Part shown: positions 16,871 to 29,831 of the stretch, one piece after another | How the letters are laid out: every line of letters begins with the position of its first letter | Numbering within the stretch: the stretch's first letter is position 1 | DNA from: Pseudorhodobacter sp. PARRP1 | GTDB taxonomy: Bacteria; Pseudomonadota; Alphaproteobacteria; Rhodobacterales; Rhodobacteraceae | NCBI GenBank assembly: GCA_002256245.1 | Contig: NKIU01000003.1 | Coordinates: 248,001-312,000, forward strand | Direction of reading: 5' to 3' | DNA: 64,000 nucleotides | Made by a program: the position numbers and the translations under genes | The notes under the pieces: model-generated | Told to the model about the DNA's origin: nothing | The model's input: only the letters and a program-made list of their open reading frames with translations | Database searches by the model: none

Positions 16871-18259
16871 TCAGGCGTGGATTGCCCCGTCGCCGCAGGC
16901 CAAAGCTGCCTCACGCACGGCCTCGCTATAGGTCGGATGCGCGTGACAGGTCATCGCCAGATCCTGCGCCGAAGCGCCAAACTCCATCGCCACACAAACC
17001 TCGTGGATCAGATCGCCGGCACCCGGCCCGATGATGTGGCATCCCAAAATGCGGTCGGTCGTGGCATCGGCGAGCATTTTCACAAAGCCATCGGCCTGGA
17101 AAACAGCCTTGGCGCGCGCGTTGCCCATGAACGGGAATTTGCCAACCTTGTAGGCGCGGCCCTGTTCCTTCAACTGCTCTTCGGTCGCCCCGACCGAGGC
17201 CACTTCGGGCGAGGTATAGACCACACCGGGGATGACGCCGTAATTCACATGGCCCGCCTTGCCTGCCATGATCTCGGCCAAAGCCATGCCTTCGTCTTCG
17301 GCCTTGTGCGCCAGCATCGGGCCGACAATCGCATCGCCGATCGCGTAGAGGCCCTTGATATTGGTCGCATAATGCGTGTCCGTCTTGACCTGACCGCGCG
17401 GCAGCATCTCAACCCCCAAGGCCTCTAGGCCAAGGCCCTTCACAAACGGTTTGCGCCCAGTGGCGACCAGCACCACCTCAGCCTCAAGGCTGGCCTCAGT
17501 GTCGTTCTTGCGCAGCTTGTAGCTGACTTTTGCCATGCCGTCCTTGGTTTCCACGCCTTGCACGGCGGCACCCAGCACGAATTTGAAACCCTGTTTGGTC
17601 AGGATGCGCTGGAAGCTTTTCGCCACCTCGGCGTCCATGCCGGGGGTGATCGCGTCCAGATATTCAACCACTGTCACCTGCGTTCCCAGCCGCGCATAGA
17701 CCGAGCCCATCTCTAGCCCGATCACGCCCGCGCCGATCACCACCATGGTTTTCGGGATCGACGGCAGCGTCAAAGCCCCGGTCGAGGTCACCACAATCGT
17801 CTCATCCACCGTCACGCCGGGCAGGCTGGAAGGCTCAGACCCGGTGGCGATCACGATGTTTTTCGCCTCATGCACCTCATCGCCGATCTGCACTTTGCCC
17901 GGCGCCGGGATTGTGGCCCAGCCTTTCAGCCAGGTGATCTTGTTCTTCTTGAACAGAAACTCGATGCCCTTGGTGTTGCCGTTCACCACATCGGCCTTGT
18001 AGGCCTGCATCTGGCGCCAATCGACGGTCGGCGCACCGCCCATCAGGCCCATTTTCTCAAAATTCTCATGCACTTCATGCAAGCTATGCGTGGCGTGCAG
18101 CAAGGCCTTGGACGGGATGCAGCCGATGTTCAGGCAGGTGCCGCCCAAAGTCTCGCGCCCTTCAACCACGGCCACGTTCAGGCCCAGTTGCGCCGCGCGA
18201 ATGGCGCAAACATAGCCGCCGGGGCCTGCACCGATGATGATTGCGTCAAAGCTTGCCAT
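16871..18259 (-). CDS. lpdA: Dihydrolipoyl dehydrogenase (E3)
   Basis: 462-residue FAD enzyme that reoxidises dihydrolipoamide of 2-oxo acid dehydrogenases using NAD+. Residues 7-15 are the FAD-binding IIGAGPGGY motif; the redox disulfide is C42/C47 in [13 protein letters not shown]; the NAD-binding [17 protein letters not shown] block is in the middle; and the C-terminal [13 protein letters not shown] supplies the catalytic His-Glu pair. It closes the minus-strand suc/odh cluster, so it is most likely the E3 of 2-oxoglutarate dehydrogenase. Confidence 0.96.
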   Translation of the reverse strand: MASFDAIIIGAGPGGYVCAIRAAQLGLNVAVVEGRETLGGTCLNIGCIPSKALLHATHSLHEVHENFEKMGLMGGAPTVDWRQMQAYKADVVNGNTKGIEFLFKKNKITWLKGWATIPAPGKVQIGDEVHEAKNIVIATGSEPSSLPGVTVDETIVVTSTGALTLPSIPKTMVVIGAGVIGLEMGSVYARLGTQVTVVEYLDAITPGMDAEVAKSFQRILTKQGFKFVLGAAVQGVETKDGMAKVSYKLRKNDTEASLEAEVVLVATGRKPFVKGLGLEALGVEMLPRGQVKTDTHYATNIKGLYAIGDAIVGPMLAHKAEDEGMALAEIMAGKAGHVNYGVIPGVVYTSPEVASVGATEEQLKEQGRAYKVGKFPFMGNARAKAVFQADGFVKMLADATTDRILGCHIIGPGAGDLIHEVCVAMEFGASAQDLAMTCHAHPTYSEAVREAALACGDGAIHA

Positions 18260-18307
18260 GGTTTTTCCTTCGTGGGTTTGGTGCAGGGGGGCGACAGGCG
18301 CAGGGTG

Positions 18308-18703
18308 TCAGATCAAAGCCGCCAGGATCATCGTGATGGTGGCGGCGAAACCCACGGCCCAGATGGCAGACCGCCACGGCCGCAGGCCAAAGGCATAGGC
18401 CGGGACATATAGCACACGGGCGGCGAGGTAGGTGTAAGCGGCGTATTGCGTCACGGCTGTCGATTGGTTGCTCAATGTCACCACCACGACGGCAAGGGTG
18501 AACAGGATCAGCCCTTCAAAATGATTGTTCAGCGCGCGTTGCAGGCGGGCAGCGACAACCGACAACTGCCGCGACGGCGGGCGATCACGCGCCGACGACG
18601 TGTAACCGGTGCCCAGCTGCATATTCGCCGGAATGGCAAAGAGCGCAAACTGAACAGCTTGCAGCAGGCCAGCAAGGGCGAGGGCGGTCAGTTCCGGAGT
18701 CAT
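18308..18703 (-). CDS. MAPEG family membrane protein
   Basis: 131-residue integral membrane protein of the MAPEG family (eicosanoid/glutathione metabolism relatives). Four hydrophobic helices are visible; the motif RALNNHFEGLILFTLAVVVV matches the family's conserved N-x-x-E region, and the C-terminal AYTYLAARVLYVPAYAFGL is typical. The bacterial substrate is unknown. Its ATG overlaps the stop of the upstream glycosyltransferase (ATGA), inside the odh cluster. Confidence 0.85.
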   Translation of the reverse strand: MTPELTALALAGLLQAVQFALFAIPANMQLGTGYTSSARDRPPSRQLSVVAARLQRALNNHFEGLILFTLAVVVVTLSNQSTAVTQYAAYTYLAARVLYVPAYAFGLRPWRSAIWAVGFAATITMILAALI

Positions 18704-19743
18704 GGCGTTTTAACCTTTTTTGGGCGCTTGCGGCGCTGGTCCCACAGCTTGCGGTTCTCGGGCGTGAGGTGCGTTGCGCGCTGCTGCTCCAGCCAAACCA
18801 GTGCTGTCTTTTGCAGATCATGCAACGCTGCATCGGCATCATAGGCGGCAAGACGCGCCGTCACGCTGGGCAGATGGCGCTGGATCGAGCGATCTTCGCC
18901 GGTCGCGCGCTCGGCAATCGTCCACATCTTTGAGCCAAGCACATGATTGGCATGCTTTTTCGCCATGCCATCGCCACGTATGTTCTTCAGCAGAAACACG
19001 TCTTCCGACCGCACGAAATAGTGGTGAATATCCGCATTCACCCAAGTCAGATCTTCATCCTTGATGCCACGGTAATTGGCGGCGGTCAGGTGAGACTGGC
19101 CACGATTGGGGATTTTGCGGCCAGCCGCGTTGCGCACGATCACATCTGGGTCAAACGGGTCTTTCGGCATATGGTCGATGACGCGGGCATAGCGATCGGG
19201 GCGGAACAGCGATTTGTGGAACACCAGTTGCTCCTCGATCTGCGCCGAGCATTGGGTTTGTTCGGCCAGCAGGCTACCACCTTGCCAAAGCTGCCGCCCC
19301 CCGCTGGCCATAAACCGCCACGCAATAGCGACCGTATCACAGGGGCCAACCGCTTGCAGCAGATCGCCCACCATGCCCGCGCCGGTGGTAATATTGAGAA
19401 ACTCATCCGCGTCGATGTGCAGCAGCCATTCCATCTCCGCCATCGCCGGATGCGCAAGGGCACGGGCAAGGCCCACGACCTGCGGCGCCTCATCGGGGCT
19501 GACTTCGTTGCGGATATGGATGACGGGTTCCAGTTCGGCCAGCCGATCCGCCATCAGATCGGTGCCGTCCTGACAGTTGTTGGTGACGATGAAGATGCGG
19601 TCAAAGCCGATGTTCAGATGATACGCCACCCATTCCAGCAAAAACACCGCCTCATTGCGCATACACACCACAACAGCGCGTTTGGTGCGGGCAGGGACAG
19701 CGGTTTGAAGGTGAGGGGGGTTCACGCAAGACACTTTCAGCAT
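18700..19743 (-). CDS. Family 2-type glycosyltransferase
   Basis: 347-residue glycosyltransferase of the Glyco_tranf_2_4 group. After an N-terminal lead the Rossmann-like start AVVVCMRNEAVFLLEWVAYH is followed by NNCQDGTDLMADRL and the metal-binding LLHIDADEFLNI motif at about residues 127-138. The acceptor region includes HLTAANYRGIKDEDL and a HHYFVRS stretch. Sugar donor and acceptor cannot be told. It lies between odhB and the MAPEG gene. A second enzyme of the same group is at 26799-27794, so the two frame the suc/odh cluster. Confidence 0.8.
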   Translation of the reverse strand: MLKVSCVNPPHLQTAVPARTKRAVVVCMRNEAVFLLEWVAYHLNIGFDRIFIVTNNCQDGTDLMADRLAELEPVIHIRNEVSPDEAPQVVGLARALAHPAMAEMEWLLHIDADEFLNITTGAGMVGDLLQAVGPCDTVAIAWRFMASGGRQLWQGGSLLAEQTQCSAQIEEQLVFHKSLFRPDRYARVIDHMPKDPFDPDVIVRNAAGRKIPNRGQSHLTAANYRGIKDEDLTWVNADIHHYFVRSEDVFLLKNIRGDGMAKKHANHVLGSKMWTIAERATGEDRSIQRHLPSVTARLAAYDADAALHDLQKTALVWLEQQRATHLTPENRKLWDQRRKRPKKVKTP

Positions 19744-19783
19744 GGTAGCGCGGGCGGTCAGAAGCCTGACCGCCCGCCGCTGT

Positions 19784-21028
19784 TTACAAATCCATCAACA
19801 ATCGACGCGGATCTTCCAGTGCCTCTTTCACCCGCACCAAGAACGTCACCGCGCCCTTACCATCCACAACCCGGTGATCGTAGGACAGGGCCAGATACAT
19901 CATCGGGCGGATGACGATTTGGCCGCCCACCACGACCGGGCGGTCCTGGATTTTGTGCATCCCCAAAATGCCCGATTGCGGCGGGTTCAGGATCGGCGAG
20001 GACATCAGCGACCCGTAAACCCCGCCGTTCGAGATGGTGAACGAACCGCCCTGCATCTCGGCCATCGACAGTTTGCCATCGCGGGCGCGCAGGCCGAGTT
20101 CGCTGATCTTCTTTTCAATCGCAGCAAAGCCCATCTGGTCCGCATCGCGCACGACGGGCACCACAAGGCCGGAAGGCGTGCCAACGGCAACCCCCATGTG
20201 GACGTAGTTTTTGTAAACCACGTCTTGCCCGTCAATCTCGGCATTCACTTCCGGAATTTCTTTCAAAGCATGGGTGCAGGCTTTGACGAAAAACGACATG
20301 AAGCCCAGTTTCACGCCATGCTTTTTCTCGAAGATGTCTTTGTATTCATTGCGCAAAGACATGATGCCGGACATGTCCACCTCATTATAGGTGGTCAGCA
20401 TCGCGGCGGTGTTTTGCGCGTCTTTCAACCGGCGCGCGATGGTGGCGCGCAGGCGGGTCATCTTGACGCGCTCCTCACGCGCGGCATCATCCGCCGGAAC
20501 CGGGGCGCGCGGAATTGCGGCGGGGGCAGGGGCTGCGGCAAGCGGTGCCGCAGCGGCGGCGCGCGCCACGTCTTCCTTCATCACCCGGCCATCGCGGCCA
20601 GTGCCTTGGACTTGTTCGGCGCTAAGCCCCGCCTCTGCCATCGCTTTTTTGGCCGAAGGCGCGTTTTCCACATCGCGCGGGGCCACAACTTCCGGGCCAG
20701 CGCCGGGCGAGCCGACGGCGGCTGCGGCGACCGATTTCGGCTCTTCGACCTTGGCCGGGATCGGCGCTGCGGTAGCAGCACCCGCCGCGCCTTCGGTCAC
20801 AATCGCCAGACGCGCATTGGCGGCCACGGTCGTGCCTTCCGGCGCGATGATCTCGGCCAGCACGCCCGAGACCGGGCTGGGCACTTCGACCGAAACCTTA
20901 TCCGTCTCAAGCTCGCACAGCATCTCGTCTTGCTTAACCACATCGCCCGGCTTTTTGAACCAGGTCGAAACCGTGGCTTCCGAGACGCTTTCGCCCAGCG
21001 AGGGCACCATTACATCCGTCATTTCCAT
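19784..21028 (-). CDS. odhB: 2-oxoglutarate dehydrogenase E2, dihydrolipoyllysine succinyltransferase
   Basis: 414-residue core of the 2-oxoglutarate dehydrogenase complex, transferring succinyl to CoA. Residues 1-77 form a single lipoyl domain (lipoylated K in [15 protein letters not shown]). A Pro/Ala linker and the E3/E1-binding domain ([25 protein letters not shown]) follow, then the catalytic domain beginning [12 protein letters not shown] and ending with the active-site block [16 protein letters not shown]. Length is normal. It follows odhA by 28 bp in the same operon. Confidence 0.96.
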   Translation of the reverse strand: MEMTDVMVPSLGESVSEATVSTWFKKPGDVVKQDEMLCELETDKVSVEVPSPVSGVLAEIIAPEGTTVAANARLAIVTEGAAGAATAAPIPAKVEEPKSVAAAAVGSPGAGPEVVAPRDVENAPSAKKAMAEAGLSAEQVQGTGRDGRVMKEDVARAAAAAPLAAAPAPAAIPRAPVPADDAAREERVKMTRLRATIARRLKDAQNTAAMLTTYNEVDMSGIMSLRNEYKDIFEKKHGVKLGFMSFFVKACTHALKEIPEVNAEIDGQDVVYKNYVHMGVAVGTPSGLVVPVVRDADQMGFAAIEKKISELGLRARDGKLSMAEMQGGSFTISNGGVYGSLMSSPILNPPQSGILGMHKIQDRPVVVGGQIVIRPMMYLALSYDHRVVDGKGAVTFLVRVKEALEDPRRLLMDL

Positions 21029-21056
21029 CTCCTGCGCGTCGGCGCGTTTCTATCGG

Positions 21057-24004
<2,948 letters not shown>

Positions 24005-24008
<4 letters not shown>

Positions 24009-24493
24009 GGGGTTACCTCTGACGGGTTGGGACCAAAGTGGTTGGGACCCTTGCGTGATGGAAGAAGGCAGAGCAGTAGCAGCGCAATGGCTATAGCGGG
24101 GCCTACCAAGCGAAGGCTGGGAAGAAGATACATCGGCGCAGATGGTATTGTCGAAATCATCATAGGAAGGATGATGGAGACAGCGAAAGATAACGCGAAG
24201 ATTTTCCCCGCAACTCCGACATCCTGCGCGCGCCGGCGTGCTACGGCTAGTAGTGGCCAACCGACCAAACCGACTGCCATAGCGCTCATCAGGCAGATCA
24301 GCAGAACGGCGATAAAAGAGACGGTGCTGTCGGGATCATAGGCCGATTTGGCTGCTATCGATCTGACTAGTTTAACCAGAAAGCTAAGAGCCAGCCAAAA
24401 TCCAGCAAACCACCAGAACTCAGGGCGAGAGGCCCGCCCCGAGTATTGGAAGGATTTAGAAAACCCAACCCTAATGGCCTGCGCCGGTCCCAT
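24005..24493 (-). CDS. DUF805 membrane protein embedded in the suc operon
   Basis: 162-residue protein. Its N-terminal SFQYSGRASRPEFWWFAGFW is the DUF805 signature, followed by hydrophobic segments (about 28-44, 58-85, 100-120, 130-145). DUF805 proteins are small inner-membrane proteins of unknown function. It sits between sucD (2-bp gap) and odhA (4-bp overlap), so it must be cotranscribed. Its codon use looks less GC-rich than its neighbours, suggesting a later insertion into the operon. No role in the TCA cycle can be claimed. Confidence 0.85.
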
Positions 24494-24495
24494 CT

Positions 24496-25380
24496 TCAGC
24501 CCTTGATCGCTTTCAGCACAGCCTCGCCCAAAGTAGCCGGGCTGTCGGCCACCACGATCCCGGCCATTTTCATCGCCTCGATCTTGCTTTCCGCATCGCC
24601 CTTGCCGCCTGCCACGATGGCACCGGCATGGCCCATGCGGCGGCCCGGAGGGGCGGTGCGGCCTGCGATGAAGCCAGCGGTGGGTTTCCAGCGGCCGCGC
24701 TTTTTCTCATCGGCCAGGAACTGCGCCGCTTCTTCCTCGGCAGAGCCGCCGATTTCGCCGATCATAATGATCGAATGGGTGTCCGGGTCGGCGAGGAACA
24801 TTTCAAGGATATCAATGTGTTCCGATCCCTTGATCGGATCGCCACCAATACCGACAGCCGAGGTTTGGCCCAAGCCCACGTCAGTCGTCTGCTTGACGGC
24901 CTCATAGGTCAGCGTGCCAGAACGCGACACAACCCCAACCGAACCCTTCGAGAAAATGCTGCCCGGCATGATGCCGATTTTGCATTCGCCGGGGGTCATC
25001 ACGCCGGGGCAGTTCGGCCCGATCAGGCGGGATTTCGAATTGATCAGCGCGCGCTTGACCTTCATCATATCCAGCACCGGAATGCCTTCGGTGATGCAAA
25101 CGATCAGCTCCATCTCGGCATCAATCGCCTCAAGGATGCTGTCGGCTGCGAACGGTGGCGGCACATAGATCACCGATGCATTCGCCCCCGTGACCGCACG
25201 GGCCTCATGCACGCTGTCGAACACCGGCAGGTTCAGGTGGCTGGAGCCGCCCTTGCCGGGGGTGACGCCGCCGACCATTTTGGTGCCGTAAGCGATGGCC
25301 TGTTCCGAGTGGAACGTGCCTTGGCTGCCAGTGAAGCCTTGGCAGATGACGCGGGTGTTAGAGTTTACCAGAACCGACAT
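24496..25380 (-). CDS. sucD: Succinate-CoA ligase, alpha subunit
   Basis: 294-residue alpha subunit of succinyl-CoA synthetase, making ATP/GTP from succinyl-CoA. N-terminal CoA-binding domain: [20 protein letters not shown], then [12 protein letters not shown]. Further on are [20 protein letters not shown] and the phosphohistidine loop [17 protein letters not shown] near residue 250. Standard length. It starts 4 bp after the sucC stop in a tight operon. Confidence 0.97.
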   Translation of the reverse strand: MSVLVNSNTRVICQGFTGSQGTFHSEQAIAYGTKMVGGVTPGKGGSSHLNLPVFDSVHEARAVTGANASVIYVPPPFAADSILEAIDAEMELIVCITEGIPVLDMMKVKRALINSKSRLIGPNCPGVMTPGECKIGIMPGSIFSKGSVGVVSRSGTLTYEAVKQTTDVGLGQTSAVGIGGDPIKGSEHIDILEMFLADPDTHSIIMIGEIGGSAEEEAAQFLADEKKRGRWKPTAGFIAGRTAPPGRRMGHAGAIVAGGKGDAESKIEAMKMAGIVVADSPATLGEAVLKAIKG

Positions 25381-25384
25381 GATG

Positions 25385-26578
25385 TTATCCCTTCACCGCT
25401 TTGACGATCTTCTCGGCGCCGTCTTTCAGATCGTCCGCCGCGATCACGTTCAGGCCCGAGTTGCGGATGATTTCCTTGCCCAACTCGACGTTGGTGCCCT
25501 CAAGACGCACCACCAGCGGCACTTTCAGGCCGACTTCTTTCACCGCAGCGATCACGCCCTCGGCGATGATGTCGCAGCGCATGATGCCGCCGAAAATGTT
25601 GACGAGGATGCCTTTGACGTTGGGGTCAGAGGTGATGATCTTGAACGCCTCGGTTACTTTTTCCTTGGTGGCACCGCCGCCGACATCAAGGAAGTTCGCA
25701 GGCTCGGCGCCATACAGCTTGATGATGTCCATGGTGGCCATCGCCAGACCCGCACCGTTGACCATGCAGCCAATCTCACCATCCAGCGCGATGTAGTTCA
25801 GATCAAACTTGCTGGCCGCGAGTTCCTTCGGGTCTTCCTCCGTCTCATCGCGCAGGGCGGCAATGTCGGGGTGGCGATACATCGCGTTGCCGTCAAAGCT
25901 CATCTTGGCGTCGAGCAGCTTCATGTTGCCGTCTTTCAGCACGCACAGCGGATTGATCTCCAGCATGTCCATGTCTTTTTCGACGAACAGTTTATACAGG
26001 TTCTTCACGATGCCGACGCATTGCTTGACCTGATTGCCGGTCAGCCCCAGCGAGAACGCCACGCGGCGGCCGTGGAAATCGGAATAGCCCGAGGCCGGAT
26101 CGACGCTGAACGACAGGATCTTTTCGGGGGTGTCGTGGGCCACGTCCTCAATCGACATGCCGCCTTCGGTGGAACACACGATCGAGATGCGGCTGGTCTG
26201 GCGATCAATCAGCAGGGCCAGATACAACTCGCGCTCAATATCGCTGCCGTCTTCGATGTAGATGCGGTTGACCTGCTTGCCAGCCGGTCCGGTCTGCACC
26301 GTCACCAGCGTGCGGCCCAGCATCTGGCGGGCAAACTCGGCCGCCTCGCCCACCGAACGCGCCAACCGCACGCCGCCTTTTTCGCCAGCCTCAGGCTCGA
26401 CAAAATGGCCCTTGCCGCGACCACCGGCGTGAATTTGCGCCTTGACCACCCAAAGCGGGCCATCAAGTTCGCCCGCAGCGCTTTTGGCTTCTTCAGCCTT
26501 CGTCACGGCGCGACCATCGGACACCGGTATGCCGTAGCTGCGCAGCAGAGCCTTGGCTTGGTATTCATGGATGTTCAT
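25385..26578 (-). CDS. sucC: Succinate-CoA ligase, beta subunit
   Basis: 397-residue ATP-grasp subunit. It begins [19 protein letters not shown], carries the [15 protein letters not shown] nucleotide-binding segment and [12 protein letters not shown], and ends with the CoA-ligase domain ([37 protein letters not shown]). First gene of the minus-strand cluster sucC-sucD-DUF805-odhA-odhB-GT-MAPEG-lpdA. About 97 bp upstream are two TGTGATCACA palindromes shared with the sdh promoter. Confidence 0.97.
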   Translation of the reverse strand: MNIHEYQAKALLRSYGIPVSDGRAVTKAEEAKSAAGELDGPLWVVKAQIHAGGRGKGHFVEPEAGEKGGVRLARSVGEAAEFARQMLGRTLVTVQTGPAGKQVNRIYIEDGSDIERELYLALLIDRQTSRISIVCSTEGGMSIEDVAHDTPEKILSFSVDPASGYSDFHGRRVAFSLGLTGNQVKQCVGIVKNLYKLFVEKDMDMLEINPLCVLKDGNMKLLDAKMSFDGNAMYRHPDIAALRDETEEDPKELAASKFDLNYIALDGEIGCMVNGAGLAMATMDIIKLYGAEPANFLDVGGGATKEKVTEAFKIITSDPNVKGILVNIFGGIMRCDIIAEGVIAAVKEVGLKVPLVVRLEGTNVELGKEIIRNSGLNVIAADDLKDGAEKIVKAVKG

Positions 26579-26674
26579 GGATTTGTCCCATCAGCTTGGA
26601 TTTGAAGGCGGTGTGGCATAAAATCAGGCAAGAAGAAAACACGAATTGGCGGGCATCGGCGGAAATCCGACATT

Positions 26675-26705
26675 TGTGATCACACGCAAAAAAATTGTGA
26701 TCACA
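26675..26705. promoter_or_regulatory. Twin TGTGATCACA operator upstream of the suc/odh operon
   Basis: Two perfect 10-bp palindromes TGTGATCACA at 26675-26684 and 26696-26705, centres 21 bp apart (two helical turns). They lie between divergent sucC and a glycosyltransferase gene. The same pair with the same spacing is at 37946-37976 before sdhCDAB. They resemble a CRP-type site without its 6-bp spacer. The protein that binds is unknown. Confidence 0.65.
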
Positions 26706-26798
26706 TGAAAGGATTGCTTAAGTTTTTCTGGTCTTGCCGTTGGCGCTAACGCCCGGCATTGTTGAAATTGGGATGTAAAGCGGGATGGCAACAGTTCG

Positions 26799-27794
26799 AT
26801 GAAACCAACTTGGGCCGTTGTCACCACCGTGGACGAACCCGCGCCATTGCTCGCCAGCTTTGCCGCGCATTATCTGGCACAGGGCGCGCAGAGGGTGCAT
26901 GTGTTCCTTGATCACGCCGACGTCGAGGCGCAGGCGATGCTGGCGCAGTTGCCGGGCTGCGTGGTGACGGTCTGCGACGATGCCTATTGGGCGGCAAGCG
27001 ACAAGGGCAAGCGCCCGCTGATCCACACCTCGCGCCAGCTTTACAACGCGCGCAAGGTGTACACCGAGACCGATGCCGATTGGCTTTTGCACTGTGATGG
27101 CGATGAATTCGTGCGCGACGGTGCCGCCGTCACCCAAGCCCTCGTCGAAGCCCCGGCCGAGGCGATGTATCTGCGCCTGCTGGTGGCCGAGCGTGCTTAC
27201 CCAAAGGGCGACGTAGGCAGCGATATCTTCGCAGGTGTATTTCGCCACGCCTTGCCCGACTATGGCCAGACCGGGCCAGAGGTTTACGGTGAGATGACCG
27301 GGTTTTTCCACTACGGTCTGACCGGGCACAAGGCGGGCAAGGCGCTGTCGCGGGTGGGGGCGGGCTTGCGCATGGGGCTACACTCCCCCACCCACAAGCC
27401 GGTGCATCGGGTGATCCAGACCACGCGGCTTTTGCATTTCGATGGTCTGACCCGGCTGCATTTCACCCTGAAACTGCTGCGCCGCGCGGCAGAGCCTGAA
27501 CATGGCGGCAGCAACCGGCATGGTGCGGCCCGCAGCACGCAGTTTTTGTCCCTGCGCGAGTCGGTCACGGATGTGGCCTTGCGTGAAGAATTGGTATCGG
27601 TGCTGAAAAACCTTGACCATGATCAGATCGCGCGGTTGCGCAAACTGACCTGTCTGGACGAAACCCCCTTCGATCCGCGCCCGGTGCTGGCTGCCGCTGG
27701 TCTTGCGCCCGATCTTTCCATCGCCGGGTTTGACGCCCGCCTGCGCCAGCGCCATGCCGCATTCCTGCGCGCCCATGCGCCTGATCTGGCCTGA
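26799..27794 (+). CDS. Family 2-type glycosyltransferase
   Basis: 331 residues, same broad group (Glyco_tranf_2_4) as the protein at 18700-19743 but only distantly similar. N-terminal WAVVTTVDEPAPLLASFAAH, then the QRVHVFLDHAD strand and the DXD-like motif DWLLHCDGDEFVRDG at about residues 90-104. A central region with GFFHYGLTGHKAGKALSRVG and a Lys/Arg-rich C-terminal part follow. Donor and acceptor unknown. It is transcribed divergently from sucC and shares the intergenic region with the twin operator, so its expression may be linked. Confidence 0.75.
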   Translation: MKPTWAVVTTVDEPAPLLASFAAHYLAQGAQRVHVFLDHADVEAQAMLAQLPGCVVTVCDDAYWAASDKGKRPLIHTSRQLYNARKVYTETDADWLLHCDGDEFVRDGAAVTQALVEAPAEAMYLRLLVAERAYPKGDVGSDIFAGVFRHALPDYGQTGPEVYGEMTGFFHYGLTGHKAGKALSRVGAGLRMGLHSPTHKPVHRVIQTTRLLHFDGLTRLHFTLKLLRRAAEPEHGGSNRHGAARSTQFLSLRESVTDVALREELVSVLKNLDHDQIARLRKLTCLDETPFDPRPVLAAAGLAPDLSIAGFDARLRQRHAAFLRAHAPDLA

Positions 27795-27796
27795 GA

Positions 27797-28993
27797 TCAG
27801 TTCAGGTAGAACGACAGCAGCATCGCCTCGCCACCGACCAGTTGCTCAAACGCGCTCCAGTTCTGCGCACTCACCACAGCGCCGCTTTCCAGATAGGGCG
27901 CAGCCGCCCAGCCTTGGAGCCACCCCGCAAGGTCGGCGGGGCGCGGATCGGTGAAGACCTTGGCAATGTTCACGCCCGCAGCACCCTCTTGGCGCCAATA
28001 GGGCGCAAGTTTGTCGCCGTTCAGCAAGGCTTCGGCATCGTTCAGCACCGACAGCCAGACTTTTCCGGTATCGGGCGGCAGCGTCAGGCCCAAGGCAGAA
28101 TGTTGCTTGTCATTCGGCAGCCATTCGTTGGCATCGTCGGTCTCCAGCGCCACCGCCGCCCAGAAACGCCGATTGTCGGCGATCATATCCAGAAAATGCA
28201 GGCGCGCCTTGGCCATCTGATCCGCCTTAGGCTGTTGCTGCAATGCCGCGATCACGATGGCGATCACATCCAACTCATCCAAGCCTGCACCGCCAGCCCC
28301 GGTGATAAAACTGGGGCTGACGCCGCCCAGGCTTTGCATCTTGGCATGGCTTTGCAGGATACGGTCGATCGGTTCGGTCGGGTCATAGGCCAGCACAATG
28401 GCACTGACGCCCTGCAAAAGGTGGGTGTAGGCGGATAGCCAGGCTGCATCGGCCGCATCGAATTTCACCACCGGGGCGGCGGTGGCGGGGTCGCGGGCAT
28501 CCCATTGCCAGCCGAGCAGCATCGGCCCCAACACCGCCATCGCGTCCTCGCCGGTATCGCGCGTCTTGTTGGCGTTGATGTCAAACCACAGGTCCGCAAA
28601 GTTGACCTTCAGCGCAAAATCGCTGTTCGGCGCAATCTCGGTCAGCGGCGCGCGGGCCTGCGAAAGTGTGGCGTCCACGCCCCGGAACAGGTCCGAGATC
28701 ATCGCCGGTTGAAACGGCTGCGGTGCCGGGTTGTCGGCAAGCGGCAGGCGCAGAAACGGCAGCATCCCGGTCCGGTCGGTCAGGCCAGCCGCGTAGCGCA
28801 GTTGCAGCGCCGCCTCGACCGCGCTCAGAAACCGCACGCCACCCAAAGCAAAACGCTCGGCGTCGCCGGGATCTGTCAACGCGGCCAGCCGAGCCTCGGT
28901 TGCGCCCAAACCCGTGCGGCCGATTTCAGCGCTGATGGTTTCCGCCTGAAGCGGCGTGGCAAGGCAAAGCAGCAAGGCAAGGGCATAACGCAT
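27797..28993 (-). CDS. Unknown secreted (periplasmic) protein
   Basis: 398 residues. The start at 28993 (MRYALALLLCLATPLQAETI) has GGAG 6 nt upstream and gives a clean Sec signal peptide cut after QA; longer frames upstream have no such support. The mature protein is helical with many Ala/Leu. Noticeable segments are LKVNFADLWFDINANKTRDTGEDA, which resembles a Ca-binding DxNxN loop, and AWLSAYTHLLQGVSAIVLAYDP. I recognise no family. It ends 2 bp from the convergent glycosyltransferase gene. Confidence 0.75.
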   Translation of the reverse strand: MRYALALLLCLATPLQAETISAEIGRTGLGATEARLAALTDPGDAERFALGGVRFLSAVEAALQLRYAAGLTDRTGMLPFLRLPLADNPAPQPFQPAMISDLFRGVDATLSQARAPLTEIAPNSDFALKVNFADLWFDINANKTRDTGEDAMAVLGPMLLGWQWDARDPATAAPVVKFDAADAAWLSAYTHLLQGVSAIVLAYDPTEPIDRILQSHAKMQSLGGVSPSFITGAGGAGLDELDVIAIVIAALQQQPKADQMAKARLHFLDMIADNRRFWAAVALETDDANEWLPNDKQHSALGLTLPPDTGKVWLSVLNDAEALLNGDKLAPYWRQEGAAGVNIAKVFTDPRPADLAGWLQGWAAAPYLESGAVVSAQNWSAFEQLVGGEAMLLSFYLN

Positions 28994-29063
28994 CGGCATC
29001 TCCAGTTCGCTTCGGCGCAGGGTGCGCCGCTTGAAACCATAGCGCAACTGCGGGATTCCGGAC

Positions 29064-29735
29064 CTAGACCGGTGTCGCCTCAAACAGCACCTGTCCGCGT
29101 GGCAACCACATATCGCGCTGCGTGACCGCAAAGCCCGAGGCGCGGGCAAGGTGCAGCACGTCTTCGGCCAGCATGTGATACGGCGCGCGGGTGTCGTGGG
29201 TGACAACGCCGTCAACCTGCCGGAACGGGCCAAGGCTGGCGCGGGCATCGGGGGCAAGAAACGCGGTGAACAGCAGCTTTTGCAACGCCGGAAAGCGCGC
29301 GCGGGTCTGGATCAGCGCGCGGCGCAGATGGTTGGCGGGCAGATGGGTGAACACCGCAAAACAGATCGCATGGGTGATCGTATCGGGCACGCCGGGAAAG
29401 TTGAAATTGGCATCCTCGATCAGATGCGTGGGGGCGAGCCAAGACTTGTCGGCAATTTCGGCCTCATACCCCCGCCGCATCAAAGCGCCGGACAGATCGG
29501 TCGCCCAGTAATGGCCAGCATGCAGATAGGGCGCCGCAAGGCAGCCCAGCCGCAGCGATCCCGCGCCGATGTCCAGCAGGTGATGCTGCGGCATCAGCCC
29601 TGCTTCGATCAGCAGTTCCATCTGGAAATTGCCTGTCTCCTCCCAGCGCCCGCCGACGATGTCGCGGTGACGGCCCTTGGCAAGGGCATCGGTGAAGAAA
29701 TCCGGGGCGTGGTAGGGTGAGATATGTTGGGCCAT
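29064..29735 (-). CDS. Class I SAM-dependent methyltransferase
   Basis: 223 residues. The SAM-binding motif I is LLDIGAGSLRLGCLAAPYL at about residues 52-70, followed by HYWATDLSGALMRRGYE (acidic residue of motif II). ITHAICFAVFTHLPANHLRRAL is a methyltransferase motif IV-type stretch. Substrate unknown. Upstream there is a G/C-rich hairpin (ACCCCCGGACC...) and a recurrent intergenic repeat before pepT. Confidence 0.8.
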   Translation of the reverse strand: MAQHISPYHAPDFFTDALAKGRHRDIVGGRWEETGNFQMELLIEAGLMPQHHLLDIGAGSLRLGCLAAPYLHAGHYWATDLSGALMRRGYEAEIADKSWLAPTHLIEDANFNFPGVPDTITHAICFAVFTHLPANHLRRALIQTRARFPALQKLLFTAFLAPDARASLGPFRQVDGVVTHDTRAPYHMLAEDVLHLARASGFAVTQRDMWLPRGQVLFEATPV

Positions 29736-29800
29736 GGCGTTCTATGTCACAAAAGCCGGGGGTTTCACACCCCCGGACCCCCCGTGCCCCCGGACCCGCG

Positions 29801-29824
29801 TGGGATATTTAGGAACAGATGAAA
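29801..29824 (+). repeat. Recurrent intergenic repeat GGGATATTTAG-N-ACAGATGAAA
   Basis: GGGATATTTAGGAACAGATG followed by AAA, downstream of the pepT stop. A close copy is at 57849-57873 (GGGATATTTAGAAAACAGGTG) and a weaker inverted one at 55352-55378. Such elements recur between genes in Rhodobacteraceae; function unknown. Confidence 0.5.
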
Positions 29825-29831
29825 CCGGAAG

